A stretch of 64,000 bases of DNA, taken from NCBI GenBank assembly GCA_963924555.1, contig OZ004582.1:1612001-1676000 (forward strand), read 5' to 3'. The notes under the pieces were generated by a model. It was given only the letters and a program-made list of their open reading frames with translations, was not told the origin of the DNA and made no database searches. Below are positions 53,001-63,181 of this stretch, piece by piece. The position numbers and the translations under genes are program-made. The DNA comes from Crambe crambe. Its lineage: Eukaryota; Porifera; Demospongiae; Poecilosclerida; Crambeidae. Position 1 is the stretch's first letter; each line of letters opens with the position of its first letter.

Positions 53001-53807
53001 CTACCCACTTCTTTGCATCACCCCTCTGCACTATCATTTGCCTTACCCGACTACAGGACCACTCTGCCAACATGGTGACATGCTCTTCAAGCTTCTGGAC
53101 TATCCGGCGCCACTGATGATCTGAACAAGGTGGGAGCCCCAACCACTCACTCAGTCTGATATAATCTGCATATAGATAAGACGGGATAATACTGATTCCA
53201 CGAGCAAGTTGATTCATGAATATGGAGAGTTCCGGGATGATGAAAACCAACACTAGCACTAGAGACGTAAGTAGACAGAGTTGAAAAATCGTATGGTAGC
53301 CCGACCTTTTCTGCTGCTTGCACTAGCTTTCCTACAGTTGTTTCCCATGCATCACTGGATCTGGGACTAGGATCTGACTCAGGCATCTGAGGATCAGGAG
53401 GAGATTCTGGACTGTCTACGAGAGCGGGAGTCTGAGATACTGGGTTTTCTGTGAGAGTGGGAGATTCTGAGTGAGACTGAGACTCGGCTTCTGGAGGAGA
53501 GAATCTGAATTGGTTGAAAATGCCTCAGCTAGAATTATTTACTGATATTTATTTTTATTTGTATTTCACCTCTCCTGGCATTGCATCTTTTCTTCTTGCT
53601 TGCCATTGCTGCTGCAACAATTTGCAGCTTCCTTTTCCTGGAAAAAGGCATGACCACAGAGCCACAACTGACCAAAGAGATAAGCCAACAATTGCGCGCC
53701 AAATTGCTACTCCACTTCAATTTTTGCGCACTACATTTCACGTGGTGCGCTCGCATTAATTAAGTGGTTAAAATTACAACCGCGCGGGTTGCTATGTCCG
53801 ACCACCC
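50051..53807 (-). mobile_element. Complete Kolobok-like DNA transposon, 3757 bp
   Basis: Perfect 13-bp terminal inverted repeats (GGGTGGTCGGACA / TGTCCGACCACCC) are each flanked by TTAA. TTAA duplications are typical of Kolobok and piggyBac. The transposase inside is not piggyBac-like but carries the GHNWEGTS-type D-D-E motifs of the animal family I associate with Kolobok. The element has one gene on the minus strand with eight short-intron exons, about 145 bp of 5' leader and about 600 bp of 3' tail. Ends and splice sites are in good condition. The reading frame has several small breaks. Confidence 0.88.
50662..53651 (-). pseudogene. Transposase fused to DEDDh exonuclease (Kolobok-like), 8 exons
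   Basis: Exons can be placed at 53651-53570, 53523-52644, 52588-52388, 52336-52087, 52036-51891, 51855-51470, 51412-51154 and 51122-50662, with GT-AG introns of about 35-60 bp. After a basic start (MPFSRKRKLQIVAAA) and an acidic Ser/Pro linker come WVASFDGFYLTRGHYSNN (first Asp), GTGHNWEGTSGGAEGNM and IKEIITDKDSSTNAIFCRHF (second Asp). HCAKTLHKDL, CRVDNFRCKRM and LTTNGVEGFHGLALIY (Glu) follow, then a coiled linker. The C-terminal part has IFYDCETTGFSIYDDHITD, VLVAHNGFAFDFPILLAEVE and HRALPDILAMEKVF, the complete D-E-D-H-D set of a DEDDh exonuclease. Breaks: frame changes near 53270, 52713 (at a TAA) and 52210, an 11-base insertion near 51175, and damage near 51020. Confidence 0.85.
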
Positions 53808-53811
53808 TTAA
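53795..53811. repeat. Right terminal repeat and TTAA of the Kolobok-like element
   Basis: TGTCCGACCACCC followed by TTAA, the exact inverse of the left end. Confidence 0.93.
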
Positions 53812-53879
53812 TGGCCAGCTAAATAGAGCTAGCACTACTTTTTCCAGATTCGTCTATAGCTAAGCATAACAGAAACACT

Positions 53880-54125
53880 AGCTATAGCCTCAAGACTAGA
53901 CCCTCGCGAGCCTCACGAACCTTCGCGAAGTAATTAATACTTGTGGTTTCCTGGCATCTTCGCCACGGCCTTCTCTAGGGATGCTCGTGACTATGACTCC
54001 TTCGCGTGAACTGGAAGCAGCCACAGCCTTCTGGATACTTCTTCATGTTCGCGACTAAGACGCCTCGCGAAACCTCGCGAACCATTCGCGAATGCTCGCG
54101 TTCAAGTCGCAAAGTATTCTCTGCA
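53880..54125 (-). repeat. Dispersed GC-rich repeat with TTCGCGA words, copy 2
   Basis: This is the inverted relative of the copy near 46.0-46.2 kb. It has GCAAAGTATTCTCTGC at one end and CTCGCGAAACCTCGCGAACC-type sequence inside. The copies are too diverged to delimit ends. Confidence 0.55.
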
Positions 54126-54589
54126 AACTACCATATATCAATCATCTTATGTGTAGCTAACAAATTAATTATTGTATATAAACTTCATTATGCAACACAG
54201 TGGGATTCATAAAAAAACAAACAAAATGTGAACAATCAAGTATTGTTAAGTAGTGCAGCAAGAGATATTTATGGAAAAAAAAAGAGCAAGAATCTCCAGA
54301 GTTTGCTTTCTCAGCTATATCCTTTATTGTTTTTGCTTTTATATACCTGCTCAGATTGTGAGCTCGTGCCAGTGGTCTCGTGGAAAATCTGGGGCTAACT
54401 TGCCCTCTGATTTTCCCCAGCACCAGCAATGGCCAATGCCTCTGTGAAGGATACCTCCTGTGTCAGAGAACATACAAAATTACAACTACCGACGTTATAG
54501 TCAGATGATAGACAAAAAAACTCACTTAGTAATGTCAGAGGGTTCAGTGTGGTGTTCCTGATAAGGATTGTACTCCCTCACTTGCCTGT
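54126..54589. other. Stretch next to the hAT gene, no clear coding
   Basis: The minus strand may contain the 3' tail of the hAT element. No terminal repeat is evident. Confidence 0.35.
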
Positions 54590-57080
54590 GAGGTCAAGTC
54601 CAATGCAATTTTGATGAGGCCTCTCAACCTCTGATTCAGGCGCATTGTGAATGCAACTCGACAGTAGTCAACGCTGCAGATAGAGGCACTGGCTATTGGC
54701 TCTCTCTGTTTCACATGTAGTAACAGGTAATGTGCATACTAGGGAAAGCATCTTCATCACAGCATAGTAGAGCTCCTTGAAGAGTGTCAGGCCTGTTTTC
54801 AGGTGGCATAGAATCAAATTTTATCTTCCACCTATTAAATTCTGTACAGAGCAATTGAGGAGATGGCAGATCTGATTTGTACAATTCACCTAAGAAGAAT
54901 TGTAAGATACAGAAGTGGAAGGTACAAGACCAAGCAATTTTATCTTTTGCTGATGAATTGGACCAAATCTGGTTTCAATTTCTGTGGTGATATGATCCAA
55001 GAATGGTATCATGATATTCCTGCGATAGTACACCTCTGGGCTGTCTGCTGGAATGTTAGCTCTATGTACTTGTCGTGATGTATACCTTGGAGTGCTTACA
55101 GGAATGTCAAGACTATCAGCAAAGGCTTTGATTTCTTCAAACCAAGTGTGAAATTCAGCTTCACAGTTTGTTTTCAGTAGTTCCATCTCCAATTGTACAT
55201 CTGAAACACGTTCATAAGCAGAAAGAACATCAAGAGTTTTCTTTTGAAGGTTGATTGTTAAGCATCGAAGACTGCTAAGGATCCTCATGCTAATGCTGAA
55301 TGAAATCAGAAAGTCAAAAGAAGTGAGTTGACGGAGGAAGCCATTTGCTTTGGTCAATGTTTCCGAGTCCCAAGACCAGTTGCCATGCTCAGAACTACAA
55401 GTACTGATAGATTCCATTACTTTATCCTCTCAACCCAGCGTGTTCGACATAAATCTTTTAATTTAACTCTTTTCTCAGCAGGTGTAACTGAATCAATTAC
55501 ATGCTTGAAAAAATGCTGACGGTTTGGGGAGTAATTGAAATATTTAGCAATTTCAGAAATGACACCATTGGCATTTCTAATATTGGGAATTGAACATGCT
55601 TTAATAACACAAAGATTTAATTGGTGACTATGGCAGTGAGTATACAAGGCTAAAGGGCATACTTCACGGATTCTTGCCTGAACACCCACATTATTGGAAG
55701 ACATGCTCAGTGGCGTATCTAGAATTTGAACTAGGAGGGTGCTAGATAATGCGCGTGTAAGCGCGCGCGAAATTTTTCCGAACCACGCCCAGTTTTGATT
55801 AACCACACCCTCTTTATTATACCCAGATGATGGCCTAAGTATTAGCTACCCTACTTTACCAGCGTACAGGATCAGAAGTGAGAAGACACTGGTGCAGACT
55901 GAATAAAGAAGCACAGAGATTTTAGATCGAGATGTGCATTATTTAGGGTAAAAAGTGCCGGGCGCATGCGCCTCGCCGATGTGATTATTATTGAACTCTG
56001 ACCCAATGCTGCTCTTTCTGTAAGTGTAATATTAAACTGCTTGCTAGATGATCAGCTTTAAATAATTGGATAGATAACTATAGAAGCGAGCCTACTGAAA
56101 AAGCTAGCTAGCAGCTGAGGGGGGTGCTCGAGCACCCTGAGCACCTCGCTAGATACGCCACTGATGCTTGAAGCACCATCATAACCTTGACCTCGACAAT
56201 ATGCAACATCTAACTCATGTGCTTGAAGCCAAGAAAGAAGAGCAGCAAAAATGGAATCACCTGTAATGCGTTCTACGGTGATAAAATCAAGAAATTCTTC
56301 TCGGATTTGTTTATCACCATCAACAAATCTTATAACTACAGACAACTGCTCTAAGTTAGCACACTTCATCCGCTAATATGGTGAAGAACTTAGCAGCCTT
56401 AACTTCATCAATGATCTTTTTCTGGATTGTGCTGCCTACTTAAGATCATTTCATTTTGAACTGTCTTAGAGGTGTAAACAGCATTTCGAGGTGCGTGTGT
56501 ACATAACACCTCATCTGTTTGGGCCCTGAACTGGATTAGTTCCATGAAATTACCTTTGTTATCACAATCTGTTGCGGTGTAATCATCTCTATGACCTCTA
56601 AATGAAAGACCTTGCTTTCCACAAAAGCAAACACACTCGAACAGAGACTTTATCTCTTCGTGCCTCTTGTTGAGCATGCAAGCAACATTTCGGGTTGGAG
56701 AAGAACAAGAATCTCTGATAGCTACCATTCTAATCATGGAATCCTGGTGGTAGCTGTTCTCTTCATGACTGAAAAGCTGATAACTGTTTAGTCCATACCT
56801 GAAAAGGCCTAGTCACAAATAATCCCAGCTTTTGCCGCCTAATATCACTAGGAGCAAACAAAGCACAAGCTTTGCAATAGACACCATCTTCAGACATGCT
56901 GTAGTGCAACCATGGGTGATTTTTACAAAGGATCTGGAGTATGTCTAGCACATCAAGATTAATGAAAGAGGGAGAAGGAGAAGAAGATGATGATAGGTTC
57001 GAGGAAATAGGTTCAGGCTCTGATTGGGACCTCGAGTCAATTTGAGGAGGAACAGAAGACTGCTCCATGGGCACAGGCAC
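54590..57080 (-). pseudogene. hAT transposase (ZMYM/DUF4371 type), split by a MITE
   Basis: The protein begins MPVPMEQSSVPPQ with a Ser-rich stretch, then HYSMSEDGVYCKACALFAPS and KLGLFVTRPFQVWTKQ, a TTF-type zinc finger. GLSFRGHRDDYT, FMELIQFRAQTDEV and NAVYTSKTVQNEM form DUF4371. LEQLSVVIRFVDGDKQIREE and VAYCRGQGYDGASS (Asp region) end at the MITE. After it come MSSNNVGVQARIRE, YTHCHSHQLNLCVIKACSI and LKDLCRTRWVERI, then the long helical insertion domain (QLEMELLKTNCEAEFHTWFE). Last are FNRWKIKFDSMPPENRPDTL and, in another frame, LVCTLPVTTCETERANS of the dimerisation region. Besides the insertion, frame changes occur near 56440-56690 and near 54750, so it is inactive. Other ZMYM-type pieces in the window are related. 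Confidence 0.8.
55708..56163. mobile_element. MITE of 456 bp with 5-bp target duplication
   Basis: The ends CAGTGGCGTATCTAG and CTAGATACGCCACTG are a perfect 15-bp inverted repeat. ATGCT flanks both sides (55703-55707 and 56164-56168). The surrounding transposase sequence joins smoothly when the insert and one ATGCT are ignored: GYDGASS before, MSSNNVG after. A CAGTGGCG end with a 5-bp duplication fits the hAT5-like group, as does the element at 20959. Confidence 0.93.
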
Positions 57081-57280
57081 TGTATTATTATCAAAAGCAA
57101 TTTTATTAGCTACACATGAATCTATTGAATAATAACTTACAGTTTTCCTCTGAAGTTTTTTTTTTCTTCAGCCATGTACCCAGAGAGGTTTGACCAGCAG
57201 ATCTTTTCATGGTCAGGTGGTGTAGTAAAAATTATAGTAAAACTAATAGTCTTGGAACTACAAGTAAAAAACAACAAAAA

Positions 57281-57433
57281 ACAGCTTCTCAGGTTCAACA
57301 ACTACAGTCTACAGCTTCTCAGGGTCAACAACTACAGTCTATAGCTTCTCAGGTTCAATTTCTCAAGTTCAATAGTCTACAGCTTCTCAAATTCAACAGG
57401 CTAGGAAAAAAATACAGCTTCTCAGGTTCAACA
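57281..57433 (+). repeat. Tandem repeat of 30-bp units (ACAGCTTCTCAGGTTCAACA)
   Basis: Units start near 57281, 57311, 57341, 57379 and 57413. The first three are exactly 30 bp apart; the later ones have small insertions and deletions. It lies upstream of the hAT gene start, where a promoter or subterminal repeat region would be. Confidence 0.85.
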
Positions 57434-57439
57434 CGTGTT

Positions 57440-58060
57440 TATTGAAAGATGGGCAGGGCCGACCAATGTGGCTAAATTGCATATACCGCGTACCGCGCGC
57501 GATCTCTTGCGCATGCGCGAACACGAGGCAGGGGGGTTCTTAAGAACCCAAAGAACCTCCTCTAAATCCAACACTGGTTATGATCCCATGCCTTACACAC
57601 CCTAGATAACCAAGGCTAGGAATGCCTCGGCGCTTAAGTGCGACCTATTTTTATTACTATTTATTTTAAATGCTTTACAGTGAATATATGAGACAAGTAA
57701 AAGGTGATAAAGATACACTGAGGAATCACCAGCTTGAAGCCAGAGTCCTACAAGGGTGATTATAATGTTTGAAGGAATTGCTGAACACTTGCTGCATGGG
57801 ATAATGATTAATGAAAACTCCAGGGGTTGTGGGGCAACAAAATGTTGCCAAAATGGCTGTGGAGAGTTCCAAATAATGCGCATTGAGCAACATGGCTTAT
57901 TGTAGTAAGATTAGTATTTACACAGCTAGTATTCTTGCTGTTCAACGCTTAGAACTGCCGTTTTGAATGGCTATTCTCACGCATAGCTTGATTGAAGTAT
58001 GTGTACTGGATTCTCATTGTTTGGAAGCCTCAAAGTCTTAGTTCTGAATTCTCCTTCACC
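57440..58060. other. Intergenic stretch
   Basis: A CpG-rich island (CCGCGTACCGCGCGCGATCT) near 57487-57506 is followed by sequence without genes. A minus-strand frame at 57883-57602 has no known domain. Confidence 0.35.
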
Positions 58061-58064
58061 ATGG

Positions 58065-58220
58065 CTCTCTCTTTGGCACGTTCATGTACACTGCAATCTC
58101 TGTTGTTTTTGTTCACTGCTGTCATATAGAAGCATCAGCACTTTCTTCACGGTGCAGAGTTACCACGTAGTGACTGCGAGTCTGAGCCTGAGCCTGTCTG
58201 TTTGTCCTTTGTAAGTGCTG
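58065..58220 (-). repeat. Dispersed repeat, copy 2 (inverse of 28.9 kb)
   Basis: On the minus strand it reads ACAAACAGACAGGCTCAGGC, a CACCGTGAAGAAAGTGCTGA block and AGAGATTGCAGTGTACATGA, and ends CCAAAGAGAGAGCCATGG. The blocks and their order are the same as at 28905-29090, with different spacers. Confidence 0.65.
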
Positions 58221-58324
58221 TACTGTTAGTAGATCTTGTGCTAGAGCTAATGCACGTGCTTGATACGCATCATTGTGCATCATTGCGCGTGCATGTGAAA
58301 CGTACCACCGTGCACGCATAGATG

Positions 58325-59115
58325 GTCGCCTTCAGCGCTATGCCTCGGCACTTCGAGGCAAAAAATTAAGAGTAAGGTAGAGTCAATGGTTATTTCAATA
58401 TTTCAATTAGTAGATATTAGGTTTTTGAATTATTTTCATAGTATTAAGTTTGATCATAGATCTTTGAGTGAGGATTACAAAGTAGTAAAAAACAGTTTTT
58501 GACATAGTAGTGAAGTGTAGTGTGTTGAGTGTGTGTGTTAAATTATACTGTAACTGAATCTTACATAATGTAAGTGATATTTTTAATGGGAGAGTTTTTG
58601 TTGTTATATAAATGGAGTTATAAATAAAGGTTAAATTTGTATCAAAGTATAATAATTATGTTTAACAGGATGGTTTTGACATAATGAAGTGTGGAGAGAG
58701 TTAAGTTTCATGGAGTAAGGGGGGTCAAATTGAAGGCTTCCGGTCAAAAAGGTCAATAAAACGCTTTTTTAGGAAATTTGCATCTTCACCGCCAAACAGT
58801 AGTACTATGATTGGGCTTCAATTAGTAGAAATGAAAATGTTGCACGGGTGCTATTACATTTGTCTGACAAGAGAGACTGGAGAATGGCTGAGCCTGAAGC
58901 CAGTGACATTTTAGAACCTGCAACAGATAGCGACTTTAGTTTCCTGTACTCACCTGGTGTTGCGAGGATAAAGACTGTTGAGTTATCCAGGTAGGTGACC
59001 TGTACACAGGTCTGTAACAGGTCAGTAAAATCTACAAGTCTGTAACAGGTCCGTATTTTTGGACTGTATCAGACCTGCTGCCCCACCAACTGCCTACAGA
59101 TCAAAAATTAGTACT
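58325..59115. other. AT-rich stretch without recognisable genes
   Basis: GCCTCGGCACTTCGAGGC (58342-58359) is a small imperfect palindrome related to GCCTCGGCGCTTAAGTGC near 57625. A short ACAGGTCTGTAACAGGTC duplication lies near 59000-59060. No protein-coding feature is visible. Confidence 0.35.
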
Positions 59116-59120
59116 TCGTT

Positions 59121-59240
59121 CTACATGTAACAGAACTACATGTAACAGAACTACATGTAACAGAACTACATGTAACAGACTACATGTAACAGAACTACAT
59201 GTAACAGAACTACATGTAACAGAACTACATGTAACAGAAC
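59121..59240. repeat. Tandem repeat, 15-bp unit ACATGTAACAGAACT
   Basis: About eight units follow one another, one shortened by two bases. ACATGT inside the unit is palindromic. The array ends in GTATGTAACAGAAC, which then meets its own reverse complement (GTTCTGTTACATAC) and could form a hairpin. Confidence 0.92.
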
Positions 59241-59376
59241 AGTTCGTATGTAACAGAACTTTGTTCTGTTACATACCTGTTATAAAATGCTTACAAGTTG
59301 TAGATTTTTCGCTGTGTAGCTATAACACAGCTGTTGCTATGACATCATTTTTTGTTTTGTTTGGTTCGTTTTTTTA

Positions 59377-60385
59377 ATGAGTAGGGAACATGAAGAAACT
59401 CACAGGGGTTGGAAAAGACAACGAAATCCCAATGCATGGAGAAAGAAACATGTCAAAAAACCAGGTTTGCGTAAGAATGCGCCATGTGAAGCAGTTTCCA
59501 GCCAATCGAAATGTTGTAAAAAACAGTGTCTAAGAAAATTTGCTGACTCTCACCTTATTAAGCTCAGAACTGAATTTGCAGCATTGTATTACGAACAACA
59601 AAATGTATATTTGAATGGTCTTCTTCACCGTCATGAAACTAAACAATCGAGTGGTCATAAACGTAAAGGGAAACCCTGCACTAAGTTCCAATGGAAAACC
59701 ACTGGGAAGGCCCCCTGCAGAAAAAAGCAAGTTCAGCTTTGAGTATAGTGTGAGGAATGATAAACTATTAATGTTAAAGTGTGCCAGAAAGCTTTCTGTA
59801 AGATACATGGCTTTAGCCCCAAGTGCTTACAAATATTACGTCGTAAAATTGAAGGTGCTGAAGAAGAAGCAACAATAGAGCTTGACAAACGTGGTAAGCA
59901 TAAGAATCAAGTACAGGTAGGAGAAGATATTCGTGAACTAGTGAACATATTCGTTCATTTCCAGCTAGGGGTAGTCATTATTCTCGAAAAGACAATCCTG
60001 GATGTACCTATCTCCCACCAACACTTTCAATATCACGCCTTTACAAAGACTTTTTAGAGAAGAATGACCCAGAGTTTGTCAGACTCCGAGGAAAACCGAC
60101 AACGAACAATTTCTCACCAGCCATTGCAAGAACTCAGAAAGCCAATGGTTTCTGAGCACTTTTATCATGACATATTTGTCACAGAATTTAATATCTACTT
60201 TGGTTTTCCTAGAACCGACACTTGTGATACCTGTGACTCGCTAAATATCAAGATTAATGAAGCCACAGAGGAATCTGAACAGACCAGACTAAAGAAAGAG
60301 TTGGAAGCACACCAGATACTAGCTAAATCAGGATTTAAAAGACTGGATGCCTCGGCACATAGTAAACTTATTATTGGTAAGGTTT
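59377..60385 (+). pseudogene. Unnamed animal transposase-like family (DTCDTCD type), N-terminal part
   Basis: Pieces on the plus strand are NPNAWRKKHVKKPGLRKNAP, CCKKQCLRKFADSHLIKLRT, LGRPPAEKSKFSFEYSVRND, VCQKAFCKIHGFSPKCLQIL and KRGKHKNQVQVGEDIRELV. Then come KPMVSEHFYHDIFVTEFNIY, GFPRTDTCDTCDSLNIKINE and a helical LKKELEAHQILAKSGF. The Cys/His-rich spacing with FGxPRxDTCxxCD recurs in dispersed proteins of insects, cnidarians and sponges. I know it only as an uncharacterised, transposon-like family. Frame changes occur near 59690, 59780 and 60020. The gene is cut where the next element begins, near 60385. Confidence 0.5.
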
Positions 60386-60389
60386 TGGT

Positions 60390-61245
60390 AGGCCAACAAC
60401 CCTTACATATGGAAAGAAATTATCATTTGTCAAGTCTTGCAAGAATTAGGGTATGGTTGACAAGAGATATTGTCACTGATATTGTATACAATTTCTTACA
60501 GGATCAAAAACAAGCAAATCCCTTCAAGGATGGTGTTCCTGGTGGCAAGGATTTCTGCGAAGATGGCCCAAACTAAAAGAGAGGGAACCTCAACACCTTT
60601 CTGCCAAACGAGCCACTGCTGCTAGTCCAGAGACTTTGAGGAGTTAAAGGAGTTTCTTTGAAGACATTGTTTTACTCAAGCGTCGTGGACCAGTTTCAGA
60701 CTATGCTGCACATATTTGCAATTCAGATGAAACAGGTTTTTGTCTGGGTATGACAAGCAAAAAGATCATTGCAAGATGTGAGTACCTGGACAGAGGGAGA
60801 TTATGGTGTCAGCCCCTCAGGTCAGATGGAAGAGCTACTGGACCAGTAATCAGAAGGTGCTTGACTGCAGGATAGAATTGCTGTTTGAACCACTGGAGAT
60901 AGTTGACCTCTTATTTTTTGATGGACATGAGTATCTCCCTCATCAATCTCTAGGAATCCACCTGTTTTGCCTGCCGCCAAATACTACACGTTTTACAGCC
61001 ATTGGACGTTGGAGTATTTGGACCTGTAAAAACACAATGGCGAATTATCTTGAAGAAATACAAGATTGCAACCAGAGCCATAAACATCACAAAAGAACGC
61101 TTCCCCGGTTTAATCAAGCAGCTGTGGGACAAATCCATGCTACCAAATCACCTCAATTCTGGTTTTGAAATAACAGGATTGGTAGGATTGGTACCATTCA
61201 ATTCTCTAAGTAGGGATGGCAGGTCAAAGTTCATAGGACTGTAGC
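60390..61245 (+). pseudogene. pogo/Tigger-like transposase, DDE domain
   Basis: RDIVTDIVYNFLQDQKQANP and FKDGVPGGKDF are the linker between the CENP-B helix-turn-helix and the nuclease. FEDIVLLKRRGPVSDYAAHI and CNSDETGFCLGMTSKK follow (first Asp in SDETGF). DLLFFDGHEYLPHQ (second Asp) and GIHLFCLPPNTTRF continue the DDE_1 domain. MDVGVFGPVKTQWRIILKKY, in the next frame, contains the third Asp, and the end reads RFPGLIKQLWDKSMLPNHL. A piece of about 50 residues between the first and second Asp is missing. Frame changes occur near 60570, 60780 and 61000. The DNA-binding half is absent, replaced by the element upstream. Confidence 0.75.
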
Positions 61246-63181
61246 AGCCAGTAAGTCTGTATGCTGAACATTATTAGAACAAACTGAACAAAAGTTGATT
61301 ATTATTATGTTAGTGAATGAATTTTAGATTTTTGAACATTCTAGACTCTACTGTGTAGGTGTAATGATTCACTGTAGCCTTCTGAGAACCTGTAGAGCAA
61401 GGGTAGAAGAGAAAGAAGAGTTTTTAGTTTGCTGCAGCTATACTACGCCTATACTACATATAATGCACACTTTGTGCTGCCGACCATTACCTACTTCATA
61501 TACTACAAGGTGAGTTGATTCAGTCTATGACGGCTTTATGAATTAGCTTGTCTTACCTGCTTAATCATCTGTGGAGTTCTCCAAGCAGTATAATTATTAA
61601 CTTTTTACATGCCATAATTCTAAATGAGAATGTGGAATCTGTAGTACAGACACTGCTAGCTAGCTCAACAGTATTGAATGCTTTATAGATTATTCAAAAT
61701 AAAATACCTCGTGTTAATCCACAAACACACATAATTCAAGACAACCAAATCTCAGCAGCCATTATATGAATGAATGTAATGATTAGTTTAGCTACTCTGA
61801 TCAGACGGTGTTCTACGATAAAGATTTTATGCTGCAGTCGCTCCTTCAAGGTTGTCATACTCTCCTCCCTCAAGACAACAAAACTTCAGCTATAAAGAAA
61901 AAAAAATGAATTCATTGCAAATACCCTGAAAGTGTTCAATGAATTGTCCTAGCTATAGCACGTTGGTTTCAATCAGACATTTGCGCTTAAGTTATTGCGC
62001 GTACTTACGGTATAATGGAATTGGTCTCTAGCAACCAGACGCTTGGTTACTATGGCTCTATATGGCCAATAGAGTTGCCTGTTCTTAAAATAACTGTTGG
62101 GATGAGGAAACCCACATTACACGATTTAACGGTACTGCGCACCTGGTTTCTTAGCAACCTTCAAATACGATTGAAGAAGGCGGTCTGTTCCCAGAGCCAT
62201 GAATACCAATCAAGATTTACCACAAGGTATAGAACTAGCAGTTACCACAAATATTCAGTCAGACAGTAAAGTAAACAGTGTATCTTTTTTTTAACAGCAA
62301 TGGAGCTAGTCTCGCAGGGCAGACCCTTTACCCAAAGAGGGGAAGGGTCTGGTGATGCTGGTTGAATGATTCTGTGCCAGTGGAATGTACATAAACGCCC
62401 ACTCACGTGCCAATCAGTGCAATTATTTTGATTTTCGCTTTATTTTTACTTGCAAAAAAAAAAAAGACAGTGGGTATACAGCGCTGCAAACAGCCATGTA
62501 GTTCCCATTCTAAAGGAGATTACCTCCATGCTGTTTCGTGAATGCGACTTTCTGCATGGTTCCTCCAGCCAACCGCCCATCGTGTGTTTTTAGATAGTCG
62601 TGAAGAATAAGAATTTATCACTTAAGCCGATCATTGGAAAAAGCTTAGATAGGAATACTCACTTTTCTGTGTGCAAATAATTAATGAAAGTGAAAGGTAT
62701 GAGAGAAGAAGTTCTTAATATAGTGGTGAAAATTTACGCTCAGAGATAAACCAGATGTGTTCGTTTGAAGTAAGTTCGGTGCTTAGGAAGTCGTCAGCAG
62801 AAGTACTGCAAAGGTTTGATCAGAGCAAATTGATGAATGAGTTGAACAACATGATAAAAATTCTTGGGGGCTGTATGTGTAAGAAGGCGTCTTCAAAAAA
62901 GTCTCTCGTCAGCCGAGATATAATGAAAAAGCTATAATCAGTATTTCATTCTCAGATACCGAAATCGACGAATGAATTTAGTGCAGCGAATTGTATCTGT
63001 CCTGATGCTCAAAAATCAGTACAGTAGGCCACTCAAAATTAATGTTCTTAGGTCTCCTTTATTAAGAGATCACATTAATACAGAGAGGTGTCCTTTAAAT
63101 TGGGTAAAAAGAAGTTTTAAAATGGAAAAATGAAATATTGAGGAAGACGACATCTGAGGTAATTTTGTTACTGTAGCACTA
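61246..63181. other. Long stretch without recognisable genes
   Basis: It contains the second copy of the CCTTCAAGG(T)GTCATACTC motif (61843-61870) and TCTCGCAGGGCAGACCC near 62312, possibly the end of an MITE. A 60-codon frame at 62755-62937 (MCSFEVSSVLRKSSAEVLQR, a basic C-terminus) has no recognisable domain. Confidence 0.4.

Noticed and set aside
62300-62350. TCTCGCAGGGCAGACCC as the end of a MITE
   Set aside because: No matching inverted end or target duplication was found within 2 kb.
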